In this document: positions 30,345 through 40,320 of the stretch, in pieces
Layout of the letters: every line of letters starts with the position of its first letter
Position numbering within the stretch: the stretch's first letter is position 1
DNA from: Aestuariivita sp.
Lineage (GTDB): Bacteria > Pseudomonadota > Alphaproteobacteria > Rhodobacterales > Rhodobacteraceae
Length of the DNA stretch: 64,000 nt
NCBI RefSeq assembly: GCF_021404545.1
Contig: NZ_JAAWWD010000007.1
Span: 1 to 64,000, forward strand
Direction of reading: 5' to 3'
Notes under the pieces: generated by a model
The model's input: only the letters and a program-made list of their open reading frames with translations
Databases searched by the model: none
Told to the model about the DNA's origin: nothing
Translations under genes and position numbers: made by a program

Positions 30345-31532
30345 ATGGGCTGGAGGATGCGGAAGATGCGCAAATTTGGGAAATGGTTGGGCCGGATCCT
30401 TTTTATGCTGGTTTTGGCAGGCGGCGTTGTTGCGGTCTGGAAATGGGAAGAGATCCAGCGCCTCCATTTCGTGACAACGATCTTCGATGCCGACCGGATC
30501 GTCCATAACTTCAGCAATATGGAAGAGGCGTTTCTGACCGTACCGGTGCTACGGGGCGACGGGCCTGTCATCCCATTGCCCGATGGGCCGCCGATGACCC
30601 TGCCCCCGGCTGTCGCGAACTGGGTTGTGGAGGCGGACCTGACCTCTCTTTTGGTGCTCAAGCGCGGCGACGTGGTGTTTGAGGACTATTACCGCGGCAC
30701 CACGGCTGAGGATCGCCGTATCTCGTGGTCGTTGGCCAAGAGCTATGTTTCGGCCCTGTTCGGGATCTTGCTGACCGAGGGCGCAATCGGATCGCTGGGC
30801 GATCCCGTCACGCAATATGTGCCCGCATTGGTGGGCAGCGCCTATGAGGGGGTGAGCATTCGCAATGTCCTGCAGATGTCGAGCGGAGTGGTCTTTGACG
30901 AGGACTATCTCGATCAGTCCTCCGACATACGGCGTATGGGCCGGGTTCTGGCCCTGGGCGGGCTGATGGATGACTTCACGGCCAGTTTTACCGAACGCTC
31001 CGGCCCGCCGGGTGAGACATGGCGCTATGTCTCGCTTGACACCCATGTGATTGGCATGGTGATCCGAGGGGCGACGGGACGGTCGGTTGCCGATCTGATG
31101 GGAGAAAAGATCATGACCCCGCTTGGGCTGGAAGGCGCGCCCAGCTTTGCCAGCGATGGGGCCGGTGTCGCGATCGTTCTGGGGGGGCTCATCATGACCA
31201 CGCGCGACTACGCGCGGTTCGGGCAGATGATCGCACAGAACGGCACATGGAATGGACGGCAGATCGTGCCGGAGGAGTGGATCGCGGCCTCGACCCGGGC
31301 AAGCGCGCCGACAGACCCGGATCGCGTCGGGTATGGCTATCAGTGGTGGATCCCGATCGGAGCGGAGCCGGGAGAGTTTTTCGGGCGTGGCATCTATGGG
31401 CAATACATCTATATCGATCAGCAAAGAGATGTTGTGATCGTCACCACCGCCGCCGATCTTGAGTTCCGTCAACCAGGCGTACATCGCGGCAATATCGAGC
31501 GGATGCGCGAGATTGCCGCAGCCACGCAGTAG
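30345..31532 (+). CDS. Serine hydrolase (beta-lactamase / class C-like)
   Basis: SWSLAKSYVSALFGILL (SxxK), YVSLDTHVIGMV (YxN-like position). Confidence 0.88.
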   Translation: MGWRMRKMRKFGKWLGRILFMLVLAGGVVAVWKWEEIQRLHFVTTIFDADRIVHNFSNMEEAFLTVPVLRGDGPVIPLPDGPPMTLPPAVANWVVEADLTSLLVLKRGDVVFEDYYRGTTAEDRRISWSLAKSYVSALFGILLTEGAIGSLGDPVTQYVPALVGSAYEGVSIRNVLQMSSGVVFDEDYLDQSSDIRRMGRVLALGGLMDDFTASFTERSGPPGETWRYVSLDTHVIGMVIRGATGRSVADLMGEKIMTPLGLEGAPSFASDGAGVAIVLGGLIMTTRDYARFGQMIAQNGTWNGRQIVPEEWIAASTRASAPTDPDRVGYGYQWWIPIGAEPGEFFGRGIYGQYIYIDQQRDVVIVTTAADLEFRQPGVHRGNIERMREIAAATQ

Positions 31533-31545
31533 AAAAGGACCGGCC

Positions 31546-31920
31546 ATGGAACCCGATGAGAGCGTCAATGTCTTGGGCGGCGCACTGGAGCTTTGCTCTA
31601 CTTCGCCGATGACTGGGTTCTTCCGAGATGGCCATTGCAACACCTGTGCCAGCGATCATGGCAGCCATACTGTATGCGCGGTCATGACTGCGGAGTTTTT
31701 GGCCTTTTCCAAATATGTCGGGAACGACCTGAGCACGCCGCGCCCGGAATTCGGATTTGGCGGGCTCAAGCCCGGCGATCAATGGTGCCTTTGCGCCGGA
31801 CGGTTTCTTCAGGCTGCTGAAGAAGGTTGCGCACCACGGGTGCGATTGGGCTCGACCCATGCGCGCGCACTCGAGGTGGTGCCATTGGATATGTTGAGAT
31901 CCTATGGGCTCGACGGGTGA
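31546..31920 (+). CDS. DUF2237 family protein
   Basis: NVLGGALELCSTSPMTGFFRDGHCNTCASDHGSHTVCAVMTAEFLAFSK...PGDQWCLCAGRF. Confidence 0.88.
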   Translation: MEPDESVNVLGGALELCSTSPMTGFFRDGHCNTCASDHGSHTVCAVMTAEFLAFSKYVGNDLSTPRPEFGFGGLKPGDQWCLCAGRFLQAAEEGCAPRVRLGSTHARALEVVPLDMLRSYGLDG

Positions 31921-31923
31921 GGT

Positions 31924-31970
31924 GGGCAGAAAATGACACATTTTCTGCCCAGAATTTGTGTCAAATTCTG
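31924..31970 (+). promoter_or_regulatory. Tandem overlapping hairpins with mutually exclusive pairing potential
   Basis: GGGCAGAAAAT-GACAC-ATTTTCTGCCC followed by CAGAATTTG-TGT-CAAATTCTG. Confidence 0.65.
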
Positions 31971-32372
31971 GCGCGGAGCCGGAATGCCGCTTCGTCTGAA
32001 ATCCCGGATCCCGTATCGGCACATGTCGCTGCATTGACCTGAAATTTCTGAGAACCGGCCAAAATCTGCGGTCATGCCCTTTCTATCCGTTTTACATCGG
32101 TGCGCATCGATCCAAACCGACTGCGACGTTCTGAGCAGGACGCTCCTGGGGCCCCTCAAAGGGGCATAGGCAGATGCGCACGTCCTGCAGCGTGACGCCA
32201 TCGGCCTGGCAAGAGCTTGTTAGAGCCGGATCTCCCCCGGCGCGGATTGCTCGGGTCAAATCCCCGGACAACGCGCTCAATCCTGCGATACGGCAACGGC
32301 TTTGAACGCGGCGGAGGGCGCTGCGCTTGAACATTCAATGAGAACCGGGCCAGACCGCTCCGTCACTGTCCC

Positions 32373-32633
32373 TCAACTGTCATCGTCTTCGTCCTCGCCA
32401 TCCTCTTCGTCCTCTTCTCCTCCGTCGCCCTCATCGTCTTCGCTCTCGTCACCGCTTGCCCCGTCAGCGTCGCTCATCGCAAAGATCAGGTCCGAGGCGG
32501 CGCGGTCCATATCTCCGGAAAGGGAGGTCACCATATTCGGGGGCCGTTCAATGGTCAGAGGAACGGACATACCCGCAAAGGCTGCGCTCCCCATCAGGAG
32601 AGTCACTGCGGAGAGGGTCAAAGTCGTTTTCAT
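32373..32633 (-). CDS. Small exported protein with poly-acidic C-terminal tail
   Basis: Signal peptide MKTTLTLSAVTLLMGSAAFA and DESEDDEGDGGEEDEEDGEDEDDDS tail. Confidence 0.65.
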   Translation of the reverse strand: MKTTLTLSAVTLLMGSAAFAGMSVPLTIERPPNMVTSLSGDMDRAASDLIFAMSDADGASGDESEDDEGDGGEEDEEDGEDEDDDS

Positions 32634-33082
32634 CGTATCCAGTCCTTTCATTCTTCAGGCCCGTCCTGGCCCACTCCGGGCAGGAACGGAACAGTCCAAA
32701 CCTGCGCGCCTCGTGGATCGCAAGGAGCCTCCAACTGCTAACAAAGATAGGGGGTTGGAGATCACACAGAAGGGGTCCGATGCCAGACGGCGGGAAACGG
32801 CTGATCTAGGTCCAGAGTGGCCTTGGTTTATCAAAGATGGGGCAGGTTTTTCCAGACAGCCGGCTCAATGAACCATGCCGACGCCGATCCTGAGGGACTG
32901 ACCGCGTGACGTCTGCAAGAAGTCCGAAGGCGCTCTGACCCCGTCAGGCGGGCGGTCCCGCTCCAACAACCGGCGTGCTGCAGACATGACGCGCAAAATC
33001 CGCCGCAGATCCCCAGACTGCCCGAGGCCAGCCAGGCTCACCCCCGGATCGGCGGAGTGTCGCGCCGCTCAGGCCAGTCACC

Positions 33083-34312
33083 TCAGTACTTGTCGGCCAT
33101 CTCAAAGCCCAACGCGCGGGCGACGGTGAAGATATCCTTGTCCCCTCGTCCACACATATTCATGCAGATCAAGTGATCAGTGGGCAGCTTGGGCGCGATC
33201 TTCATCACATGGGCCAACGCGTGGCTGGGCTCGAGAGCCGGAATGATGCCCTCTTTCTCGCAACACAGCTGAAAGGCCTCCAATGCCTCCACATCAGTGA
33301 TCGACACATATTCGGCGCGACCGATGTCATGCAGCCAGGCATGTTCCGGCCCGATGCCCGGATAGTCGAGCCCTGCGGAGATCGAGAACCCTTCCAGGAT
33401 CTGTCCATCGTCATCCTGTAACAGATAGGTCCGGTTGCCATGGAGCACACCGGGACGCCCGCCAGTGAGGGAGGCGCAATGCTCCATCTTGTCGTTCACA
33501 CCCTTGCCGCCAGCCTCGACCCCGATGATGGCGACTTCGGTATCGTCAAGGAATGGATAAAAAAGACCCATCGCGTTCGAGCCGCCCCCGATGGCGGCGA
33601 TCAGCGTATCTGGCAATCGCCCTTCGGCGGCCATCATCTGTTCCTTGGTTTCCTTGCCGATGATCGCCTGAAAATCGCGCACCATGGCCGGATAGGGGTG
33701 GGGACCGGCGACCGTGCCGATGCAGTAGAACGTATCCCGGACATTCGTGACCCAGTCGCGCAACGCGTCATTCATCGCGTCTTTCAGCGTACCCCGGCCC
33801 GAAGTGACGGGGATTACCTCGGCGCCCAATAGCTTCATGCGAAAGACGTTGGGCGCCTGCCGTTCAACGTCATGGGCGCCCATGTAAACAATGCATTTCA
33901 GACCGAATTTGGCGCAGACAGTGGCGGTGGCCACGCCGTGCTGGCCCGCGCCGGTTTCTGCAATGATGCGGCTTTTACCCATGCGGCGCGCCAGAATGAT
34001 CTGGCCCAGCACGTTGTTGATCTTGTGGGCGCCGGTATGGTTCAGCTCATCGCGCTTGAGATAGATCTTCGCGCCGCCCAGATGCGTGGTCAGCCGTTCG
34101 GCATAATAAAGCGGGCTGGGTCGGCCCACGTAATGGGTCCAAAGATCCTGCATCTCGGACCAGAAGCTGTCATCGGTCTTGGCGCGCTCGTATTGCTCTT
34201 CCAACTCCAGGATCAGCGGCATGAGCGTCTCCGAGACGAACCGCCCGCCAAAATCGCCGAACCGGCCGTTCTCGTCCGGTCCCCTCATGAAAGAGTTGAA
34301 AAGATCATTCAT
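33083..34312 (-). CDS. trpB: Tryptophan synthase beta chain
   Basis: [38 protein letters not shown]. Confidence 0.98.
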   Translation of the reverse strand: MNDLFNSFMRGPDENGRFGDFGGRFVSETLMPLILELEEQYERAKTDDSFWSEMQDLWTHYVGRPSPLYYAERLTTHLGGAKIYLKRDELNHTGAHKINNVLGQIILARRMGKSRIIAETGAGQHGVATATVCAKFGLKCIVYMGAHDVERQAPNVFRMKLLGAEVIPVTSGRGTLKDAMNDALRDWVTNVRDTFYCIGTVAGPHPYPAMVRDFQAIIGKETKEQMMAAEGRLPDTLIAAIGGGSNAMGLFYPFLDDTEVAIIGVEAGGKGVNDKMEHCASLTGGRPGVLHGNRTYLLQDDDGQILEGFSISAGLDYPGIGPEHAWLHDIGRAEYVSITDVEALEAFQLCCEKEGIIPALEPSHALAHVMKIAPKLPTDHLICMNMCGRGDKDIFTVARALGFEMADKY

Positions 34313-34370
34313 AGCGACATTCCCCGTATCGTTGTCAGCGGTTTAGCGAGACCGGGCGCAAGGGTAAAGC

Positions 34371-34386
34371 GATCCTTCGAAGGATC
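34371..34386. repeat. 16-bp perfect palindrome GATCCTTCGAAGGATC
   Basis: Direct reading. Confidence 0.9.
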
Positions 34387-34400
34387 ACTGACAGGGGTGG

Positions 34401-34420
34401 GCGAATTTTCGAAAATTCGC
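34401..34420. repeat. 20-bp perfect palindrome GCGAATTTTCGAAAATTCGC
   Basis: Direct reading. Confidence 0.9.
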
Positions 34421-34650
34421 TACTCTAGGGGATAGATCGGCGCGCGGTTGCAAAACACCACGAAATGGCCGTTGTTCTCAATCGCCCGAAAGCCGCGCCG
34501 CCGCACCTCTCGGCAAAAGAGTTCCCGTCCCGCGATGCGCTCGACGTCCCGCACCCGGCGTCGGACAACGCCGCCGGTTTGCGCGGCCTTCGCGCTGAAA
34601 ACGTGGTCAAGCCAGATCTGCGGGTCGAGGAATTCGGGCATGCTGCTCAT
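34420..34650 (-). CDS. Conserved hypothetical protein between trpF and trpB
   Basis: MSSMPEFLDPQIWLDHVFSAKAAQTGGVVRRRVRDVERIAG; intact ORF in the operon. Confidence 0.65.
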   Translation of the reverse strand: MSSMPEFLDPQIWLDHVFSAKAAQTGGVVRRRVRDVERIAGRELFCREVRRRGFRAIENNGHFVVFCNRAPIYPLE

Positions 34651-34674
34651 GCCCCGAAGCTGCCCCAAACAGAG

Positions 34675-35367
34675 TTACTTTTGGGTTAACTCCTGGTCTG
34701 CGGGACCGAACGCCGCCGCCGACGCGGTCGCGGCGCGCACGAAATCCCGGATCAGGCCCACATCCTTGATCCCCGGCGCGCGTTCGACGCCCGAGGCCAC
34801 ATCGACCTGGCGCGCGCCCGTCATCCGTATCGCCTCGCCCACGTTCTCGGGCGTGAGCCCCCCCGCCAGCATCCACGGCAGTTTCCAGTGCTTGCGCCCG
34901 GCCAGCAGACGCCAGTCAAAGATCAGGCCGTTGCCGCCGGGCAAAACGGCATCACGCGGCGGTTTGGCATCGATCAAGAGCTGATCGGCGACATCCGAAA
35001 AAGCATCGATCGCCGCCAGATCGCCCGCATCCGCGATACCGATGACCTTCATCACCGGCAAGCCAAACAGTGTTTTGATCTCACGCACCCGCTCTGGGGT
35101 CTCTGCCCCGTGCAGTTGCAAAACATCCAGCGGAACCTGCGTCAGCAGATCCTCAAGCTCGGCATCGGTCGCGTTCACTGTCAGGCCCACCGTGGCCACG
35201 CCAACGGGCACGGCTGTGGCCAGGTGGGCCGCCTTGACCGGATCGACATACCGCGGCGATTTGGCAAAAAAGTTAAAGCCCAGATATCGCGCGCCTGCTG
35301 CCGCAGCCGCGCTCACTTGGTCCACCGTGGTCAGCCCACAGATTTTGACGGATACATCAGATGGCAT
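34675..35367 (-). CDS. trpF: Phosphoribosylanthranilate isomerase
   Basis: [49 protein letters not shown]. Confidence 0.96.
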   Translation of the reverse strand: MPSDVSVKICGLTTVDQVSAAAAAGARYLGFNFFAKSPRYVDPVKAAHLATAVPVGVATVGLTVNATDAELEDLLTQVPLDVLQLHGAETPERVREIKTLFGLPVMKVIGIADAGDLAAIDAFSDVADQLLIDAKPPRDAVLPGGNGLIFDWRLLAGRKHWKLPWMLAGGLTPENVGEAIRMTGARQVDVASGVERAPGIKDVGLIRDFVRAATASAAAFGPADQELTQK

Positions 35368-35379
35368 AGTGCCGGAGCT

Positions 35380-35730
35380 TTAGCTTGCTTCGTCCAGAAG
35401 CGCCAGAACCTCATCCTTCTGCCCGGCTTTCTCGCCTTTGAGCCGGGTCACCTCGCGTTCCAGCTGCTTGGCTTCGCGTGACTTCACGCTTGCCAGGCGC
35501 CGGTGCTTGTATTCCCGCATCCATTCCCAGACAAAGCCGATCACCAGCCCCGACACGATCCCGCCAAACACGACGACAAAGAGCGGCAACTCGATCTGCC
35601 AGTTCAAACCAAAGAGCTCGGACAGCCCGCCCGGCAGAAGCTGCAATGTCACCTCGCCCCGATTGGCCATCGCAATCGACACGAGCACGATCGCCAGTAC
35701 CGCCAGAAACGCATAGCGAATGTAACGCAT
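35380..35730 (-). CDS. LapA (DUF1049)-like membrane protein
   Basis: Two TM segments, then basic/coiled cytoplasmic tail; position next to ihfB. Confidence 0.8.
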   Translation of the reverse strand: MRYIRYAFLAVLAIVLVSIAMANRGEVTLQLLPGGLSELFGLNWQIELPLFVVVFGGIVSGLVIGFVWEWMREYKHRRLASVKSREAKQLEREVTRLKGEKAGQKDEVLALLDEAS

Positions 35731-35736
35731 GTGATC

Positions 35737-36018
35737 CTATTTCCCGTTCAACCTGTCGCGCAGTAACTTGCCCGTCTTAAAAAACGGGACATGTTTTTCT
35801 TCGACCGCAACCGTTTCGCCCGTGCGCGGATTGCGCCCAATACGCGCATCCCGCTTCTTGACCGAAAACGCCCCAAAACCGCGCAGCTCGACCCGGTCGC
35901 CACGTGCCATCGCATTGGTCACCTCTTCGAACACGGTGTTGACGATCCGTTCCACATCGCGCTGATATAGATGCGGGTTCTCTTCGGCAATCTTCTGGAT
36001 CAATTCGGACCGTATCAT
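35737..36018 (-). CDS. ihfB: Integration host factor subunit beta
   Basis: [68 protein letters not shown]. Confidence 0.96.
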   Translation of the reverse strand: MIRSELIQKIAEENPHLYQRDVERIVNTVFEEVTNAMARGDRVELRGFGAFSVKKRDARIGRNPRTGETVAVEEKHVPFFKTGKLLRDRLNGK

Positions 36019-36221
36019 TGTGTGGTCTCTCCCCCGTCGTTTTTTAAAACTATAGGCTCAATCGTCCATCACGGAAATGGGAGTTGCGACACCGAATTGA
36101 GATAAATCCCCGTTTCTGCGGGGATTTGCTGATCGACCGCCTTCGAATCGAACCTATTTCGCCGACACGGTCGCATACGGGACAAGAGGCCATCGCGCCG
36201 AGGGCGGCTTGATTCGGATGC

Positions 36222-36250
36222 AAAACGGCCCCGCCTCATCAGGCGGGGCC
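36222..36250 (-). terminator. Rho-independent terminator of rpsA
   Basis: GGCCCCGCCT-GATG-AGGCGGGGCC then GTTTTG on the minus strand. Confidence 0.88.
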
Positions 36251-36286
36251 GCAGCGTCTTGTAACAGGGCGCAGAGCGCGCCGGGA

Positions 36287-37966
36287 TCAGTCGTCGCCTT
36301 TCAGCGCCGCACCCAGGATATCGCCCAGCGATGCACCCGAATCAGACGAGCCATACTGTTGCACGGCCTCTTTCTCTTCGGCGATCTCGCGTGCCTTGAT
36401 CGACAGGCCAAGACGGCGGGTCTTGCTGTCGACATTGGTCACGCGCACATCGACCTTATCGCCGACCGAGAACCGCTCGGGGCGCTGTTCGGACCGATCC
36501 CGGCTGAGATCGGAGCGACGGATGAAGGATTTCATGCCTTCATACTCCACCTCGATACCGCCATCCTCGATCGCGGTCACAGCGACCGTGACGATGGAGC
36601 CGCGCTTAACGCCGCCGACCGCTTCGGCGAACTTGTCACCGCCCAGCGCCTTGATCGAAAGCGAGATCCGCTCTTTCTCCACATCGGTTTCCGACACAAC
36701 CGCCTGCACCATATCGCCCTTGCGATAGTTCTGGATCGCGTCTTCGCCGCGCTCGTCCCAGCTGAGGTCCGAAAGGTGCACCATCCCGTCGATATCGCCA
36801 TCGAGACCGATGAACAGACCGAACTCGGTGATGTTCTTGACCTCGCCCTCGACTTCGGTGCCCTCGGGATGGGTTTCGGCGAACACTTCCCAGGGGTTGC
36901 GCATGGTCTGTTTCAGACCCAGCGAAACCCGGCGTTTGGTCTGGTCGATTTCCAGAACCATGACGTCAACTTCCTGGCTGGTCGAAACGATCTTGCCGGG
37001 ATGCACGTTTTTCTTGGTCCAGGACATCTCCGAGACGTGGACCAGACCTTCGACACCCGGCTCCAGCTCAACAAAGGCACCGTAATCGGTGATGTTGGTC
37101 ACGCGGCCCTTGTGGACCGAGCTGAGCGGATATTTGGCGCCGACCAGATCCCACGGATCTTCCTGGAGCTGCTTCATGCCCAGGGAGATACGGTGAGTTT
37201 CCTTGTTGATCTTGATGACCTGCACCTTGATCGTCTCGCCGATATTGAGGATCTCCGAGGGGTGGTTCACACGGCGCCATGCCATGTCGGTGACGTGCAG
37301 CAGCCCGTCAACACCGCCCAGATCGACGAAGGCACCGTATTCGGTGATGTTTTTGACCACACCGTCGACGTTCTGACCTTCGGCCAGGTTGCCGATGACC
37401 TCTGCGCGCTGTTCGGCGCGGCTTTCTTCCAGGATCGCACGGCGCGACACAACGATGTTGCCCCGGCGGCGGTCCATTTTCAGGATCTGGAAGGGTTGCT
37501 TGAGGCCCATCAGCGGGCCAGCATCGCGCACGGGACGCACATCGACCTGGCTGCCGGGCAGGAACGCAACCGCACCGCCCAGATCGACGGTAAAGCCACC
37601 CTTGACACGGCTGAAGATAGCGCCTTCGACGCGCTGGTCGTCGGCATAGGCTTTTTCCAGGCGATCCCAGGCTTCCTCGCGGCGCGCCATTTCCCGGCTG
37701 ATCACGGCCTCGCCACGGGCGTTCTCCGCCGAGCGCAGGTACACCTCAACCTCATCGCCAACAGCGATTTCAGGGGCTTCACCAGGGTTCGCAAATTCTT
37801 TGAGATCGACACGGCCTTCCATTTTGTAGCCGACGTCGATGATGGCTTGTCCCGCCTCGATGGCGATGACCTTGCCTTTGACAACAGTCCCTTCATCGGG
37901 CGTGTCCATCTCGAAGCTTTCGTTCAGGAGGGCTTCGAATTCCTCCATAGATGCGTTTTGAGCCAT
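36287..37966 (-). CDS. rpsA: 30S ribosomal protein S1
   Basis: MAQNASMEEFEALLNESFEM with repeated S1 domains (GAFVDLGGVDGLLHVTDMAW etc.). Confidence 0.98.
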   Translation of the reverse strand: MAQNASMEEFEALLNESFEMDTPDEGTVVKGKVIAIEAGQAIIDVGYKMEGRVDLKEFANPGEAPEIAVGDEVEVYLRSAENARGEAVISREMARREEAWDRLEKAYADDQRVEGAIFSRVKGGFTVDLGGAVAFLPGSQVDVRPVRDAGPLMGLKQPFQILKMDRRRGNIVVSRRAILEESRAEQRAEVIGNLAEGQNVDGVVKNITEYGAFVDLGGVDGLLHVTDMAWRRVNHPSEILNIGETIKVQVIKINKETHRISLGMKQLQEDPWDLVGAKYPLSSVHKGRVTNITDYGAFVELEPGVEGLVHVSEMSWTKKNVHPGKIVSTSQEVDVMVLEIDQTKRRVSLGLKQTMRNPWEVFAETHPEGTEVEGEVKNITEFGLFIGLDGDIDGMVHLSDLSWDERGEDAIQNYRKGDMVQAVVSETDVEKERISLSIKALGGDKFAEAVGGVKRGSIVTVAVTAIEDGGIEVEYEGMKSFIRRSDLSRDRSEQRPERFSVGDKVDVRVTNVDSKTRRLGLSIKAREIAEEKEAVQQYGSSDSGASLGDILGAALKGDD

Positions 37967-39319
37967 AAGGTCTCGGTTTCCTTTACATAACGATCTTTCG
38001 GGCCATGCGGTTGTCTCCGCCGGTCTTTGGGTTGGGTTGGTCCGGGGCCGGGCATGCGCCGGGATACAAAAACGAAGGGCCGGTGCGTCACCGACCCTGC
38101 TCAAGTCCCAGTCGCACGGCTGTCCCGCCGCTTCGACCAGCGCGCTATAGCGGGTATCGGGCAAGGGATCAAGCGCGGTTTGACGCTCAGGCCAGGGTGG
38201 GCGGTCATGCGCCGTGGTGCGATCTGGCTGATGGGGCCGAGGCATCAGCAACCGGTCCACGGGTCGGCGCAGGCATCCACACTTCAGCAAATTGGGAGGT
38301 GGGCGCTTGGCCCTGAGGGAGTAACTGTAATGACATACCGGCGAGGTGATGAAAACAGAGCATGGCGGAGCGCCCGGCACTCTTGCGGTATGTCAGCCGT
38401 TCAGGGACCAGCCTCTGCCGCGCCCACAGGTGGCCCATCCAACCACTCGTTGGGAGGCTATCGACCCATGCCGCCCGGGCGCGGCGGCGATCCTGAATGC
38501 ACGCCAGGTTTTGCGCGCACTGCCTGCTGGCGCCCGAAGGGTGTCCTGTCTCACGCAAGAACGGGTCTGCTGCCGTGGACCTGGCTCTGGCCCTGTCTCC
38601 GGTACACGCTATAACTCGAGCCAGGACGCGTAACGTGGCACAAGGACCGTCTGCTTGGAACCAACACTGAAAACCGCGCCCTCCCAGGATGGCATGGCCG
38701 CCGCTGTCTCAAGGCAGAGGCCAAAGCCTGCAAGACCGATATGCGCGAAATCGGGATCCTGCCCGCCCCCGATCCCCGCGACAAGGATGGGGTCGATGGC
38801 TGCCGCCCACCGGTGCAACGATCCCTTTCCTGCCTGTGCCAAGGCGATACGGGCCGGCAAGCCTGGTCCCGGCATTGTCCCCGACCCGCGCGCGAAGGCG
38901 AAGCACCGCCCTCACAGCTTCCCGGCACAGAGACCGGCAAGATGTCAGCTGGCGGCCACACCTTCGTGCAAACCCGCTGAAAAGGATGCCACGCAGCTTT
39001 GGATCAGCACAGGTCTGCACGCCAATCCGGCAAACCATTGCAGACCGTTCAACACCGTCACCAATCAAAACCCGGGCCAGTGCGCGATCCTTTTGGCGGT
39101 CGTTACCGGCCATGGCTCGGGCGGCAATGCCGTGCGTATGAAAAAACCACTCACAGGCCATAGAGTGCCCGCCACCTCCCCCGTGCAGTCAGCGTTCAGA
39201 ACCACCCCCACACACAGCGCGCGACCGGACTGCCCTTCTTGGCAAGCCACCTCTGGCCAGCGCCGGGACCACATCATGGTTCACAAACATCCCGCTTCAA
39301 CCCCGCAGGCCGGCCCCGC

Positions 39320-40237
39320 ATGAGGTATGGCCTCTGGCTTGGCCTGATCCTGATGCTCGCAGGCTGCGCGCAACAGGCCGCGCCGCCTACACCGCAGGCC
39401 GATCCGCTCCTCTACCGGCCCGAAAAAATCGCCGCGACCGACCGGCTGGTCATCTTTATACCCGGTGCCCTCACATCCGTGCGCATGTTTGCGCCCGCGC
39501 GCGGCTGGACGCAAAGCGGCTTTGCCCCGGTCTTCTACCGATTTCCCGGGCTGGACGGCCGCCCGCTCACCGGCCCTCTGGATATCGGTGCGGCCGCGGA
39601 TGAGATCGCAGCATTCGCCAATGCGCATCCCGAAAAGGATGTGGCCCTGGTCGGCTATTCTTCGGGTGCGCCGATCGCGATCCTGGCCGCTGCGCGCATC
39701 ACCGGCGACCGGATCGTTCCGGTGGCGGCAATCTCTCCGGCGGTCGAACGATCCGGCGGACTGCCAACCCTGGCACGCGGCGCGGGCGATATCCTAAGAG
39801 CGGCGGCACGCGCAGGCACGCTCGAGCGCCTGCCGATCTGGGTCGAATACTGGCAAATCCTACTCTACGGGCGCAATGCCACCCCGGACCCACAGTTCCG
39901 CCAGCGCATCATCAGCCGTGCCCACACCCATAGCGGCGAACGCAGCCTGGGTCCCCCCGATCCCAACCTCGCCCGCTCCCATGCCAGCAGACTGGCCCGG
40001 TGGGAGCTGCCCCCGAAGCTCGATCTGACCCATGTCCGGCTGCGCCTCTATGCCGGGCTGGAGGATCCGGTATTTTCCACTGCGCAGACCCTAAGGTTCG
40101 CCCGCAAACTGGGGCAGGACCGGATCTATGGCTATCCCGGCGAAGGACACCTTTTGTACCTCACCCAATCGGACGTGTTCGACACCGCGCGCCAATTCGC
40201 CGACACCGTTCTGGACCCACAAACCGATCGGCAATAA
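39320..40237 (+). CDS. Alpha/beta hydrolase lipoprotein
   Basis: Lipobox MLAGC; VALVGYSSGAPIAILAAARI nucleophile elbow (GYSSG); GEGHLLYL histidine. Confidence 0.78.
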   Translation: MRYGLWLGLILMLAGCAQQAAPPTPQADPLLYRPEKIAATDRLVIFIPGALTSVRMFAPARGWTQSGFAPVFYRFPGLDGRPLTGPLDIGAAADEIAAFANAHPEKDVALVGYSSGAPIAILAAARITGDRIVPVAAISPAVERSGGLPTLARGAGDILRAAARAGTLERLPIWVEYWQILLYGRNATPDPQFRQRIISRAHTHSGERSLGPPDPNLARSHASRLARWELPPKLDLTHVRLRLYAGLEDPVFSTAQTLRFARKLGQDRIYGYPGEGHLLYLTQSDVFDTARQFADTVLDPQTDRQ

Positions 40238-40244
40238 TGCCGCT

Positions 40245-40301
40245 GCTTCTTCTGGCCGGAAATATTCCCGGGGGAGCGCGCAGCGCGGGGGCAGAGCCCC
40301 C
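40245..40301 (-). repeat. 3'-end-associated structured repeat (copy 4)
   Basis: Minus-strand GGGGGCTCTGCCCCC-GCGCTGCGCGC-TCCCCCGGGAATATTTCCGGCCAGAAGAAGC; nearly identical to copy 2a. Confidence 0.88.
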
Positions 40302-40320
40302 ATTCGGACAGGCCCGAAAG

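Noticed and set aside
32149-32163. GCCCC-TCAAA-GGGGC hairpin as a fourth member of the C5-TGAAC-G5 family
   Set aside because: Loop and arm lengths differ; similarity is only GC arms
32302-32871. Serine-rich plus-strand ORF (SSSSSSPSSSSSSPPSPSSSS)
   Set aside because: Antisense of the acidic-tail coding repeat; the minus-strand ORF has a signal peptide and is the better reading
36209-37990. 593-aa plus-strand ORF
   Set aside because: Antisense to rpsA, which is unambiguous
38551-39277. Several overlapping ORFs in 38.0-39.3 kb
   Set aside because: No recognisable motif in any frame; could be decayed genes but I cannot name one
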